Origin: Paenibacillus sp. FSL R5-0490
GTDB lineage: Bacteria; Bacillota; Bacilli; Bacillales; Cytobacillaceae
Length of the DNA stretch: 64,000 nt
Assembly (NCBI RefSeq): GCF_001956215.1
Contig: NZ_MRTQ01000001.1
Span: forward strand, 328,808-392,807
Direction of reading: 5' to 3'
The notes below the pieces were generated by a model that saw only the letters and a program-made list of their open reading frames with translations, was not told where the DNA came from and did no database searches. This document shows, in pieces, positions 17,448 through 25,206 of this stretch (position 1 is its first letter; every line of letters starts with the position of its first letter). The translations under genes were made by a program, and so were the position numbers.

Positions 17448-18863
17448 ATGACCAATATATTATTAATTGCAACACTTGTAATGATTTCCTTATTATATAT
17501 TTTTTTATTATTTATGCTTGTTATCGGCTGGCGCTGGATCATGAAGCGTGCAGTGAAGCAGGCAGGAAAAATTATAATGACTGACAGCTATCAGGAAAAC
17601 CTCATTGAGCTGATTCCCGGCTTTAAGCATATGGGCATTCAAAATGCGCTTGAAAATAACCTGCGGGCCGAAACAGGTGATGTCCTGCACCGTCCCTTTG
17701 GCTCATCGAAAAAATGGCCGCATTTTGAAGAAATTACGTTTATCCCTGCACAGACATCCCCTTTCCCCATTGACGGTGAGGAAGACGTTGATGTGAAAGT
17801 GACAATTGGTCCAAAAGCGAGAAAGCCGATGAAAATCAAAATTCCCCTTATGATTAGTGGAATGGCCTATGGAATTGCTTTAAGTGAGCAAGTCAAAATT
17901 GCATTGGCCACAGCTGCCAAGAATACAGGAACAGCCATCAATTCCGGTGAAGGCGGAATACTGCCTGAAGAGCTTGAAAGTGCAGGGAAGTACATTCTTC
18001 AGTTCTCCAAGACGGAGTGGGGTAAGGAAGAAAAAACTATTAAAAGGGCGGACATGATTGAACTTAAGCTGGGTCAGGGAGCTACACTGGGTATGGGCGG
18101 CAACATCTCCCCTGAAAATTTAACCGGTCGTGCAAGAGAAGTCATGGGGTTAAAGGAAAACGAAACTGCCCATATAATGGAACATTTTTTTGAAAAACAG
18201 ACATTAAAGGATTTAAAAGAGCTGGTGGATGAGCTGCGTAAAATGTCCGGAGGTGTCCCGATCGGCGCAAAAATAGGGGCAGGCGGAAAGATCGAAGATG
18301 ATATTGATCATTTAATCGAAATCGGGGTGGATTTCATCGCGGTTGATGGGGGACAAGGGGCTTCTGTCGGTGCACCTCCCTTATTGGCAGATGATTTTGG
18401 AATACCAACCCTGCATGCTATCACCCGTGCCTCAAACCATCTTGAAAAAAGAAAAAAGAAGGGGGATATCAGCTTAATTGTTTCTGGCGGCCTTTTTACA
18501 CCAGGACACTTTTTAAAAGTTCTGGCGCTTGGAGCGGATGCGGTTTATCTGGGATCTGTAATGCTGTTTACTGTTTCTCATAAACAAACATTGAATGCTC
18601 TTCCTTTTGAACCGCCAACACAGGCTGTCTGGAACCAGGGGAAATTCAAAGATGTATTTAAAACGGAGGATGGAGCTAAGTCGGCGGAAAAATTCTTGAC
18701 CGCGAGCACCGAGGAAATCAAAATGGCATTAAGAGCCATGGGGAAAAAGTCATTAAAAGAATTATCCAAGAAAGATCTTGTGTCCTATGATGAACTCACC
18801 GCGAAAATGATCGGAATCCCATTTTCCTTTGAACCATGGGAGGACAAATCTAAGAAGGCATAA
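17448..18863 (+). CDS. Membrane-anchored FMN-binding glutamate synthase-like protein (YerD type)
   Basis: 471 aa. One N-terminal membrane segment (about residues 3-28) is followed by a glutamate-synthase central/FMN barrel: PLMISGMAYGIALSEQVK, GTAINSGEGG, ELKLGQGATLGMGGN, GVPIGAKIGAGG, VDFIAVDGGQGASVGAPP and SLIVSGGLFTPG (phosphate/FMN binding). It lacks the amidotransferase and iron-sulfur parts of true GltB, as in B. subtilis YerD and related FMN-binding glutamate-synthase-family proteins. Function is unproven. TTGGAG precedes the ATG; monocistronic. Confidence 0.85.
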   Translation: MTNILLIATLVMISLLYIFLLFMLVIGWRWIMKRAVKQAGKIIMTDSYQENLIELIPGFKHMGIQNALENNLRAETGDVLHRPFGSSKKWPHFEEITFIPAQTSPFPIDGEEDVDVKVTIGPKARKPMKIKIPLMISGMAYGIALSEQVKIALATAAKNTGTAINSGEGGILPEELESAGKYILQFSKTEWGKEEKTIKRADMIELKLGQGATLGMGGNISPENLTGRAREVMGLKENETAHIMEHFFEKQTLKDLKELVDELRKMSGGVPIGAKIGAGGKIEDDIDHLIEIGVDFIAVDGGQGASVGAPPLLADDFGIPTLHAITRASNHLEKRKKKGDISLIVSGGLFTPGHFLKVLALGADAVYLGSVMLFTVSHKQTLNALPFEPPTQAVWNQGKFKDVFKTEDGAKSAEKFLTASTEEIKMALRAMGKKSLKELSKKDLVSYDELTAKMIGIPFSFEPWEDKSKKA

Positions 18864-18865
18864 TA

Positions 18866-18893
18866 AGAGCCTGGCACTTGTGAGCCAGGCTCT
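18866..18893. terminator. Bidirectional terminator
   Basis: Ten-base perfect stem AGAGCCTGGC/GCCAGGCTCT, eight-base loop, between convergent genes. Confidence 0.8.
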
Positions 18894-18903
18894 CTTTAGT
18901 TAT

Positions 18904-20394
18904 TCATTCATCAATATCTTTCTTAACCTTTGATTTTTTCTGAGGCTGGAACCGATGGGGATTTTGTGTTCTTAAATATACAGGCCTCAAAGGCTGAAAC
19001 GGGAATCTTATAAATGAATCTTTCAAGTCCCGATATCTGGGCGGATAAAACGGCTCCATAAAAGGTCTGCCGAGAGATGTGAGCCTGATCATATGAGTTA
19101 ACAAAATACAGGAACAGAACAGCACACCTACAAAACCCCATAAATTTGCGAATATTAAAAATGGAAATCTTAGAAATCGGATAGTATTATTCATCTTATA
19201 TACAGGTGTAGTAAAAGCGGCAAGAGCTGCAAGGGCGATAAAGATTAACAGGACATTACTTGTCAGTCCTGCCTGAACAGATGCAGTCCCGATGACAATC
19301 CCCCCTACGATACCGATTGTCTGGCCAACTTTCGTAGGCAATCTGGCTCCAGCTTCTCTTAAAAGCTCTATTACCAGTTCAAGCATTAACGCTTCATAGA
19401 AAGGAGGCAAAGGAATATGCTGTCTTGAAGTTACCAGTGTTCCTAATAAATCGGTGGGGACAAGCTCCATATGATAAGTAAGCGTTGCAACATAAATGGA
19501 CGTGATCTGTATGGAAAAAATAACAGAAAAGGCCCGCAATATTCTGGCAAAAGAAGCGATAGTCCAATTTAAAAAATAATCTTCAAAGGAACTGAAGAAT
19601 TCAGAAAACGTTGTAGGGGTAATCAGTACATGCGGTGACCCATCTACGGCTATCACTATTTTTCCTTCAGCAAGGACAGCGGCTGCCCTGTCCGGTCTTT
19701 CTGTATCCAGCAGCTGAGGAAAGGGAGAATTCTTATTATCTGAAATGAGCTGTCCAATGTAAGAACTGTCAGTGATTTCGTCAAAATCAATATTTTCGAT
19801 TCGTTCTTTTACCATGCTGACATTATCTTTATTCGTAATTCCCTCAATATAGAGAACGGCCACTACTGTTCTGGATATGCTTCCGATTATATATTCCTCA
19901 ATGATCAGTTCAGAGATGGGCAGCCGTTTGCGGATTAAATTCAAATTATTCTCCAGAGACTCAATAAAGGCTTCCTTTGCTCCAATAACCGTTTGCTCGA
20001 CTTCCGGATGTGTGATTTCCCTGACATAAGAACATTTAGCAGCCATAAAAGCCGCTTTTTGCTTCTCGGCTTCTGATGTAACCATCACATAGCCATTCAA
20101 AAGCATATGTTCTGCTTTTGAAAGATCTTCGCAAATTTGTATGCTTGCAGATGGCAAAAGCTTTTTCAAATCATCGATTTTGTTGAACTCACCAAGAAGA
20201 AGCTGAGGGAGCAAACTCTTGGTGATCATTTTTTGGTCAGTCAGTGTTTTGAAATAAGTAAAAGAAAAACAGAGGCCAGTTTGTCTATTACTATAATGTC
20301 CTTTTTGAAAATCATGAGATCGTGAAAATGCCTTTTCCAGCTCGTCAAGTTCGACCTCTGACACAGGACTCTTCTTTTTTAACTCTTTTCTCAT
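18904..20394 (-). CDS. Spore germination protein, GerA-family A subunit (orphan)
   Basis: 496 aa, the usual GerAA/GerKA length. The hydrophilic N-terminal half (about residues 1-270) contains the family segments LISDNKNSPFPQLLDTERPDRAA and GKIVIAVDGSPHVLI (quoted in parts), then four to five membrane segments with PLPPFYEALMLELVIELLREA and a basic C-terminal tail (PQKKSKVKKD). It belongs to the inner-membrane germinant receptor that senses nutrients in the spore. No B (permease-like) or C (lipoprotein) subunit gene is adjacent, so it is either an orphan or works with subunits from elsewhere. GGTGAT precedes the ATG. Confidence 0.9.
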   Translation of the reverse strand: MRKELKKKSPVSEVELDELEKAFSRSHDFQKGHYSNRQTGLCFSFTYFKTLTDQKMITKSLLPQLLLGEFNKIDDLKKLLPSASIQICEDLSKAEHMLLNGYVMVTSEAEKQKAAFMAAKCSYVREITHPEVEQTVIGAKEAFIESLENNLNLIRKRLPISELIIEEYIIGSISRTVVAVLYIEGITNKDNVSMVKERIENIDFDEITDSSYIGQLISDNKNSPFPQLLDTERPDRAAAVLAEGKIVIAVDGSPHVLITPTTFSEFFSSFEDYFLNWTIASFARILRAFSVIFSIQITSIYVATLTYHMELVPTDLLGTLVTSRQHIPLPPFYEALMLELVIELLREAGARLPTKVGQTIGIVGGIVIGTASVQAGLTSNVLLIFIALAALAAFTTPVYKMNNTIRFLRFPFLIFANLWGFVGVLFCSCILLTHMIRLTSLGRPFMEPFYPPRYRDLKDSFIRFPFQPLRPVYLRTQNPHRFQPQKKSKVKKDIDE

Positions 20395-20511
20395 TCAGCA
20401 ATCACCAGTTTTTTTGGCATTAAGTGTAGTGTTTCCGTTTTTGGAAGGATTATGAATGAATAGGCGGGAATAACTAAAAAAGCCTCCCGCATAATGGGGC
20501 AGGCCTGGGAA

Positions 20512-21402
20512 TTATACCGGTTCTTCTTCCGGATGTTTAAAGCAGGATAAAACCAGATTTTCAAGATTCTCAAATTCTTTGGCATCCAAAAATGCTATAC
20601 ACCTGCTTAAAGATTGTAGTGCGCTTTCAATGAGAAATTTTCTTGGTTTTTTCGAATGAATCATTTCTTCCTGGATAAAGTCCAGAAGATCCATGCAATC
20701 ATTCTGATCTTCCTGCTTGATGGACTTCTTCAAAGTCAATATGGATTTGCAGATAGTATGCACATTTCTATGATCTGTCTGTTTAAATCTATTTTCAATC
20801 AGTTCAGGCTTCAGCAAGTATTCACCGACTGAACTGACCTCTTCAACAACATTCCTTATCCTTTCTACACTATAACGGACCACTGGATTAATACTTGAAG
20901 TGAATTCAAAGAATTTTGTATAGTATTTTACGTTATGATGAAGGATGCCAAGGAACATTACGGCACAGTCCAGTAAATAGGGTTTCTTGTCCTCACCAAA
21001 GATTTCTATAAACCGGCTTAAAATCCAATCCACCATTCTAAGCTGGCCTTCCTTAATAAACTGCTTGAGTTCAGGGTCATTTGAAACAAGTACTTCTTCA
21101 AAAAGGGCAACCAATTTATTGGTCCGATTCATATTCATTTGTAATTCGATCTGCTGGGTGAATACTTCTAAGCTGCTTGGGTCCTGGCCAATAAGAAGTT
21201 TATTGCGTTCTGATTCCATTTTTTCATGCAATGTTTTAAAAATAGAGATAAGAAGCTCGTTTTTTGAAGAAAAATAATTATAGAAGGTCCCTTTTGAAAT
21301 CCCGCTGTAATCTAAGATATCCTGAATGGATGTAGCCTGAAAACCTTTATCCAGAAATAATTGATGTGCTTTTTTTATAACATGCATTTTCCTGTTATTC
21401 AT
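20512..21402 (-). CDS. TetR-family transcriptional regulator
   Basis: 296 aa, longer than the usual ~200. N-terminal helix-turn-helix of the TetR family: KAHQLFLDKGFQATSIQDIL, YSGISKGTFYNYFSSKNELL. The rest is an all-helical ligand/dimerisation part, with an extended C-terminal ~90 residues of unknown role. AGGTGA precedes the ATG. It is divergent from an MFS drug-type transporter, and similar half-sites near both promoters suggest that it represses both itself and the transporter. Confidence 0.85.
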   Translation of the reverse strand: MNNRKMHVIKKAHQLFLDKGFQATSIQDILDYSGISKGTFYNYFSSKNELLISIFKTLHEKMESERNKLLIGQDPSSLEVFTQQIELQMNMNRTNKLVALFEEVLVSNDPELKQFIKEGQLRMVDWILSRFIEIFGEDKKPYLLDCAVMFLGILHHNVKYYTKFFEFTSSINPVVRYSVERIRNVVEEVSSVGEYLLKPELIENRFKQTDHRNVHTICKSILTLKKSIKQEDQNDCMDLLDFIQEEMIHSKKPRKFLIESALQSLSRCIAFLDAKEFENLENLVLSCFKHPEEEPV

Positions 21403-21445
21403 TTATAATCACCTGTCATTTTATTTGAACTATGTGTATAACTTA

Positions 21446-21474
21446 ATAGTACCTCATTGTATTAATTTACACAA
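21446..21474 (-). promoter_or_regulatory. Promoter of the tetR-like gene
   Basis: On the minus strand TTGTGT (21469-21474), 17-base spacer, TACTAT (21446-21451). The TTACACAA sequence covering the -35 resembles the reverse complement of the motif at the transporter promoter and is a possible operator half. Confidence 0.5.
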
Positions 21475-21501
21475 ACCCTCTATTTTACAAGGATTTTTTT
21501 G

Positions 21502-21530
21502 TTGCAAAAATTGTACTGATGGTATATTAT
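21502..21530 (+). promoter_or_regulatory. Promoter of the MFS transporter gene
   Basis: TTGCAA (21502-21507), 17-base spacer, TATTAT (21525-21530). TTTGTGTGTAAC follows at the expected transcription start and resembles the inverse of TTACACAAA upstream, a candidate TetR operator. Confidence 0.6.
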
Positions 21531-21588
21531 ATGATTTGTGTGTAACGAGAGTATAAAAGAATGAACTGATAGTACAGGAGGAAATGTA

Positions 21589-23130
21589 ATGGAACAAGCA
21601 ATAAATAATAAAACAGACCGGCCGCCTTATGGGATTCTCGCTGTTTTAATGATAGGGGCATTTATTGCCTTTTTGAATAATACATTGTTAAATATTGCAC
21701 TGCCATCTATTATGGCAGATTTAGAAATTGAAGCGGCAACAGTGCAGTGGCTGACTACCGGCTTTATGCTGGTAAATGGTATTTTGATCCCGGCTACTGC
21801 CTTTTTAATTGAAAAATATACAGTACGCAGGCTGTTTATTGTGGCAATGGGACTATTTACAATCGGTACGCTTGTAGCGGGTATTGCTCACGTATTCCCG
21901 GTTTTGCTGGCAGGCAGAATGCTGCAGGCTTCAGGGTCGGCTATTATGATGCCGCTATTGATGAATGTAATGCTGATCAGCTTCCCGGTTGAAAAACGCG
22001 GAGCAGCCATGGGTGTATTTGGTCTTATCTTAATGTTTGCCCCTGCAATTGGGCCAACTCTCTCAGGATGGATTATTGAACATTATGATTGGAGAATGCT
22101 ATTCCACTTCCTTTCACCGATTGCGGGTGTCATTTTAGTTCTTGGAGCCGTCATGCTGAAAGACAAAAAGGAAAAAGTGAATATCCGTCTGGATATGTTT
22201 TCTCTTGTTCTTTCAAGTATAGGGTTTGGCGGAATACTTTACGGGTTCAGTTCTGCAGGTAACAAGGGCTGGGACAGCCCTCATGTGTTTTTAACAATTG
22301 CAGTTGGAGTCATAAGTTTGATTTGGTTTATTTTAAAACAAACTAAATCAGAACGTCCGATGCTTAATTTTGGTGTATATAAGTACCCGATGTTTGCACT
22401 ATCGTCTGCTATCAGCATGACGGTAAATATGGCGCTATTCTCAGGAATGATTCTGATTCCGATTTATGTTCAGACATTAAGGGGGATTTCACCTTTGGAT
22501 GCAGGATTGATGATGCTTCCAGGTGCCCTTGTTATGGCTGTGATGTCGCCATTAACCGGAAAGCTGTTCGATAAAATCGGAGGCCGGATTTTGGCGATCA
22601 TTGGGTTAGCCATTACAGTAGGAACTACGTATGTATTCAGCAGACTGACTCTTGAAACAACCTATACTCAGCTGATTATACTCAACTCAATCAGGATGTT
22701 CGGGATGTCCATGGTTATGATGCCAGTTTCAACAAATGGCCTTAACCAGCTGCCTAGAAGGCTTTATCCGCATGGAACTGCAATGAACAATACGCTGAAC
22801 CAGGTGGCAGGTGCTATTGGGACAGCCTTATTGGTAACAGTTATGTCAACAAGAACGGAAACACATGCTGCGGAAATTGCGAAAGAAGCGATGAAAGGCG
22901 GGGCTATGGCTAACGGCGGACAAATGACTGAAGCTGCTGTGGCGGAAATGCAGCAGCAGGTCTTAATGAAAGCCATGCTCGAGGGAATTAACGATGCTTT
23001 CTTCGTAGCAACCTTTATCGCTGCAGCTGCACTTGTTCTGGCTTTCTTCATTAAACGCGCAACACCAATGGAAGACTCGGTTGAAGAGCCAAAGCAGGAG
23101 AATCTGGTGCCTAAATTGGCAAAAAGTTAA
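21589..23130 (+). CDS. MFS multidrug efflux transporter, DHA2 (EmrB/QacA) family
   Basis: 513 aa with about 14 membrane segments, the DHA2 layout. Motif D-like LNNTLLNIALPSIMADL and ATVQWLTTGFML at the start, motif C-like GLILMFAPAIGPTLSGWIIE in the fifth segment, and IGTLVAGIAH, then RMLQASGSAIMMPLLMNV. AGGAGG lies 6-7 bases before the ATG. It exports hydrophobic compounds using the proton gradient; substrate unknown. Regulated by the divergent TetR-type gene. Confidence 0.9.
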   Translation: MEQAINNKTDRPPYGILAVLMIGAFIAFLNNTLLNIALPSIMADLEIEAATVQWLTTGFMLVNGILIPATAFLIEKYTVRRLFIVAMGLFTIGTLVAGIAHVFPVLLAGRMLQASGSAIMMPLLMNVMLISFPVEKRGAAMGVFGLILMFAPAIGPTLSGWIIEHYDWRMLFHFLSPIAGVILVLGAVMLKDKKEKVNIRLDMFSLVLSSIGFGGILYGFSSAGNKGWDSPHVFLTIAVGVISLIWFILKQTKSERPMLNFGVYKYPMFALSSAISMTVNMALFSGMILIPIYVQTLRGISPLDAGLMMLPGALVMAVMSPLTGKLFDKIGGRILAIIGLAITVGTTYVFSRLTLETTYTQLIILNSIRMFGMSMVMMPVSTNGLNQLPRRLYPHGTAMNNTLNQVAGAIGTALLVTVMSTRTETHAAEIAKEAMKGGAMANGGQMTEAAVAEMQQQVLMKAMLEGINDAFFVATFIAAAALVLAFFIKRATPMEDSVEEPKQENLVPKLAKS

Positions 23131-23136
23131 TTACTG

Positions 23137-23166
23137 GAGGGGATCTTAGGATTCCCTCTTTTTTTA
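23137..23166 (+). terminator. Rho-independent terminator
   Basis: Stem GAGGGGATC/GATTCCCTC (one G-T) then a long T run. Confidence 0.75.
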
Positions 23167-23349
23167 TTATCTATTTTTTCCAATTAATTTAATTGATTGA
23201 TGTCCGCTGTGAGGGTGAGGAGAAAAAAGAATATGATCCAGATACAGAGCTTCCAGCTTTCGGTCACTTAAATTAAACAAGCTGTGATTATGCTGGAATT
23301 TAGAAAGCGATAATAATTTGCTGATTAACGTTTCTCTGTTTAATGGCAT
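23167..23349 (-). CDS. Small hypothetical protein (60 aa), possibly FbpA-like
   Basis: AAGGGAGGG lies eight bases before the ATG on the minus strand, the main argument that it is real. The protein has RETLISKLLSLSKF then LSDRKLEALYLDHI, which loosely recalls the short Fur-regulated basic protein A pattern (LIxKLxxxGxF...LxxLSxxELExxY). The tail SPHPHSGHQSIKLIGKNR is basic. I find no convincing Fur box upstream, so the family assignment is weak. The stop lies against the MFS terminator. Confidence 0.5.
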   Translation of the reverse strand: MPLNRETLISKLLSLSKFQHNHSLFNLSDRKLEALYLDHILFSPHPHSGHQSIKLIGKNR

Positions 23350-23529
23350 GTAATGAACCCTCCCTTATTGTTAGTTATATTTTAATTCATATTTATCCGA
23401 TTAGTCAAGTAGGAATTGAGGAAATCTTGGTAAGATCTTAATTAGGTGCCATTCAAAAACACAGTTAAAAGCACAGGCATCTTGTCCGCTCCTTTAATAC
23501 TATAGTAGAGAAATGACTACAAGGATGTG
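23350..23529. other. Divergent promoter region upstream of the Ena-like cluster
   Basis: 180 bases. AATACTATA at about 23493-23501 resembles a mother-cell -10 (CATACANT / CATANNNTA) but no matching -35 is visible. A phase in sporulation is therefore only suspected for the downstream genes. Confidence 0.3.
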
Positions 23530-24018
23530 ATGAGTATGGAATTTTGTACCTCATGTAACTATCGGGAGGATTTGTGCAGATGTGAAGATCATGTTAATGA
23601 AATTCCCCATCCGCATGACCAGCACAGCCATAGAGATCAAGGAAGACCTGATCATAATCATTATCCAAAGCCTCCTGGTCCTTCTTTCCTCAAAAAGGAG
23701 CTTGTTCATGATGAAGTTTGCGGTAATATAGAACAAATCTGTGGAGACGACGCTGAAATATATTGGACTGCAAGAGGGATCAGAAACATACCTGCAGCAA
23801 CTATTTCTGTTGTTAACAAAGGATCATGTGATATAAGTGTCCTTGCTTCCCCCAGTTTAAGAGGAGATTTAGAAGAGATCTTTACAGTTTCAGCAGGTCA
23901 GACAAAGTCTGCTACAATCGGAGTCTTGGCACGGATTGGTTTTGCTTGTTCAGGAAATGAAGGAATTACTTGCAGAGGAACTTACTGTTTATCCCTTCAT
24001 TATGAAATAGTATGTTAA
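23530..24018 (+). CDS. Ena-like (DUF3992-type) spore appendage candidate 1, His-rich N-terminus
   Basis: 162 aa; AAGGA precedes the ATG at 23530 (a GTG at 23527 and an ATG at 23536 are alternatives). An N-terminal extension with CTSCNYREDLCRCED and a His/Pro-rich stretch (about residues 25-52) is followed by a domain beginning VHDEVCGN and ending CRGTYCLSLHY, which fits the GX2CX4Y end pattern described for endospore appendage (Ena) subunits, plus a final Cys. Ena subunits self-assemble into disulfide-stabilised fibres on spores of the B. cereus group. Family placement rests on motif recognition, not on a search. The His-rich CxxC head is unusual for Ena and could bind metal. Confidence 0.6.
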   Translation: MSMEFCTSCNYREDLCRCEDHVNEIPHPHDQHSHRDQGRPDHNHYPKPPGPSFLKKELVHDEVCGNIEQICGDDAEIYWTARGIRNIPAATISVVNKGSCDISVLASPSLRGDLEEIFTVSAGQTKSATIGVLARIGFACSGNEGITCRGTYCLSLHYEIVC

Positions 24019-24042
24019 TACGTATCGTTAGGAGGAATGTAT

Positions 24043-24393
24043 ATGAGCTGTTCAAAAAGTTCGAATAACCCATGCTGTCCTGCAGCTGTAATTTTTCAGG
24101 AGAAAATTTGCGGGAATTTTTCAGGAGGAACAGGCGGGATTAACCGACTCTCTGTATGGCGGGCTCCGGCAGAAGATTATATAGAAGGCACTTTTGAAAT
24201 ATTTAATTCTACAGGCAGTCCAGGTTCCGTAACAGGGAATATTACGGCACCCGGCAGTCCGGGAGTTGGTCCTGTACCTCCCGGCAACTCAGCAGCATTG
24301 GCTGTTATCACTCCAAGTGAATTTACTATAACAGCACCGCCAAATGCTTCGGGAAAATTCTGCATTACTCTATATAAAAGGCTAATTCCATAA
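24043..24393 (+). CDS. Ena-like (DUF3992-type) spore appendage candidate 2
   Basis: 116 aa from ATG 24043 (AGGAGG six to seven bases upstream; the ATG at 24037 touches the ribosome site). N-terminal SCSKSSNNPCC is a Cys pair ahead of the domain, as in Ena connector tails. Then EKICGNFSGG, SVWRAPAEDYIEGTFEIFNS, PPGNSAALAV, and a C-terminal GKFCITLY. It lies 24 bases after candidate 1, so the two are likely cotranscribed. Predicted small beta-sandwich that could polymerise by N-terminal strand exchange; inference from the family. Confidence 0.65.
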   Translation: MSCSKSSNNPCCPAAVIFQEKICGNFSGGTGGINRLSVWRAPAEDYIEGTFEIFNSTGSPGSVTGNITAPGSPGVGPVPPGNSAALAVITPSEFTITAPPNASGKFCITLYKRLIP

Positions 24394-24398
24394 TATTG

Positions 24399-24441
24399 AA
24401 AAAGGAGCCCCAATGAATTTAGAATCAGTGGTTCTCCTTTT
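24399..24441. terminator. Bidirectional terminator between convergent Ena-like genes
   Basis: AAAAAGGAG pairs with CTCCTTTT around a long loop, flanked by A and T runs on both sides. Confidence 0.55.
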
Positions 24442-24454
24442 AAATTTAAAGAAG

Positions 24455-24892
24455 TTATTGGTTAAATGGGGAAGGATAGTGGATATTTAGACAATATTGC
24501 CCTTCGCAATCATTAGCACCTTGTCCAAGGCAAAGGATTTCAAGGGAATCAAATAAATTCTGCACTGTAAGGGATTTACTATTTGGAACACTGCCTTGTC
24601 CTTCCGGCTCAGGAATTGTTAAAGAACCTACAGTTACACCGTTTCTGAGCAAATTAGCAACTAAAGTGTCAGCGCATCCTCCATTATAAGTGATAGTCAT
24701 AGTCCCTACGACTGGAGCGAGTACATTATTTTGTATCGACCTCCAAACAATACGGTCAGGGCTCGCTTGATTACCACAGTCTAATTCAAATGTCCCGCAA
24801 AATTTTTCGCTTAATATGGGACGGCCTGCAGTGCCATTTCCCCCATTCTCATCCGGACAACAGCAGCACATGCTATTACAGCTGGAACACAT
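24455..24892 (-). CDS. Ena-like (DUF3992-type) spore appendage candidate 3
   Basis: 145 aa from ATG 24892 with AGGAGG ten bases upstream (a TTG at 24901 is too close to that site). N-terminus MCSSCNSMCCCCPDENGG is a Cys cluster like an Ena connector; the domain starts LSEKFCGTFELDC and ends CEGQYCLNIHY, a clean GX2CX4Y end motif. It has VGTMTITYNGGC and Thr/Val-rich strands typical of a beta-sandwich. Convergent with the two other Ena-like genes. Likely a second fibre subunit or a base/tip protein; expression timing unproven. Confidence 0.65.
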   Translation of the reverse strand: MCSSCNSMCCCCPDENGGNGTAGRPILSEKFCGTFELDCGNQASPDRIVWRSIQNNVLAPVVGTMTITYNGGCADTLVANLLRNGVTVGSLTIPEPEGQGSVPNSKSLTVQNLFDSLEILCLGQGANDCEGQYCLNIHYPSPFNQ

Positions 24893-25041
24893 AAAACTCA
24901 ATCCTCCTTTTTCTATTATAATATTAGCTTGTTTCTTTTTTGTTTGTAGGAATGACCTATCACAAGAGTGAATTTTAAAGAGCTGTGAGCTCAGTGAGTT
25001 ATTTTCCAGAATTGATTTCTCTTCTGTTAAACTTAGTCTGG

Positions 25042-25070
25042 AAAAACGTCTGCAGTTCGCAGGCGTTTTT
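25042..25070. terminator. Orphan terminator-like hairpin
   Basis: AAAAACGTCTGC/GCAGGCGTTTTT (one G-T pair) with a four- to five-base loop, flanked by A and T runs. No gene ends directly at it on either strand. Confidence 0.6.
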
Positions 25071-25112
25071 CAAAATAGGTAAAAAGGTACAACTTAACTT
25101 GCAGAGTTGCAG

Positions 25113-25141
25113 GAATACCCCTATCCGTCGGTGAATACAAT
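25113..25141 (+). promoter_or_regulatory. Possible sigma-E promoter of the VanW lipoprotein gene
   Basis: GAATACC, 14-base spacer, AATACAAT (25134-25141); compare consensus KMATATT-N14/15-CATACAHT. Five of seven and seven of eight positions match. Confidence 0.4.
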
Positions 25142-25206
25142 TAGAAAATGGAAACAGCTTCCTGCATAGAGAAAGGAAGCTAATATTTAAAAAAGCTGGG
25201 GGAAAA

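Larger units (their letters stand above)
24893..25206. other. Intergenic region with an orphan terminator and a leader hairpin
   Basis: 314 bases without a credible gene. It holds the hairpin at 25042-25070, a sigma-E-like promoter at 25113-25141 and an eight-base perfect stem AGCTTCCT/AGGAAGCT (25156-25181) in the leader of the VanW gene. Confidence 0.5.

Noticed and set aside
23370..23410. Fur box upstream of the 60-aa possible FbpA-like gene
   Set aside because: The AT-rich stretch matches the 19-base Fur consensus at only about half of the positions, no better than expected in AT-rich DNA.
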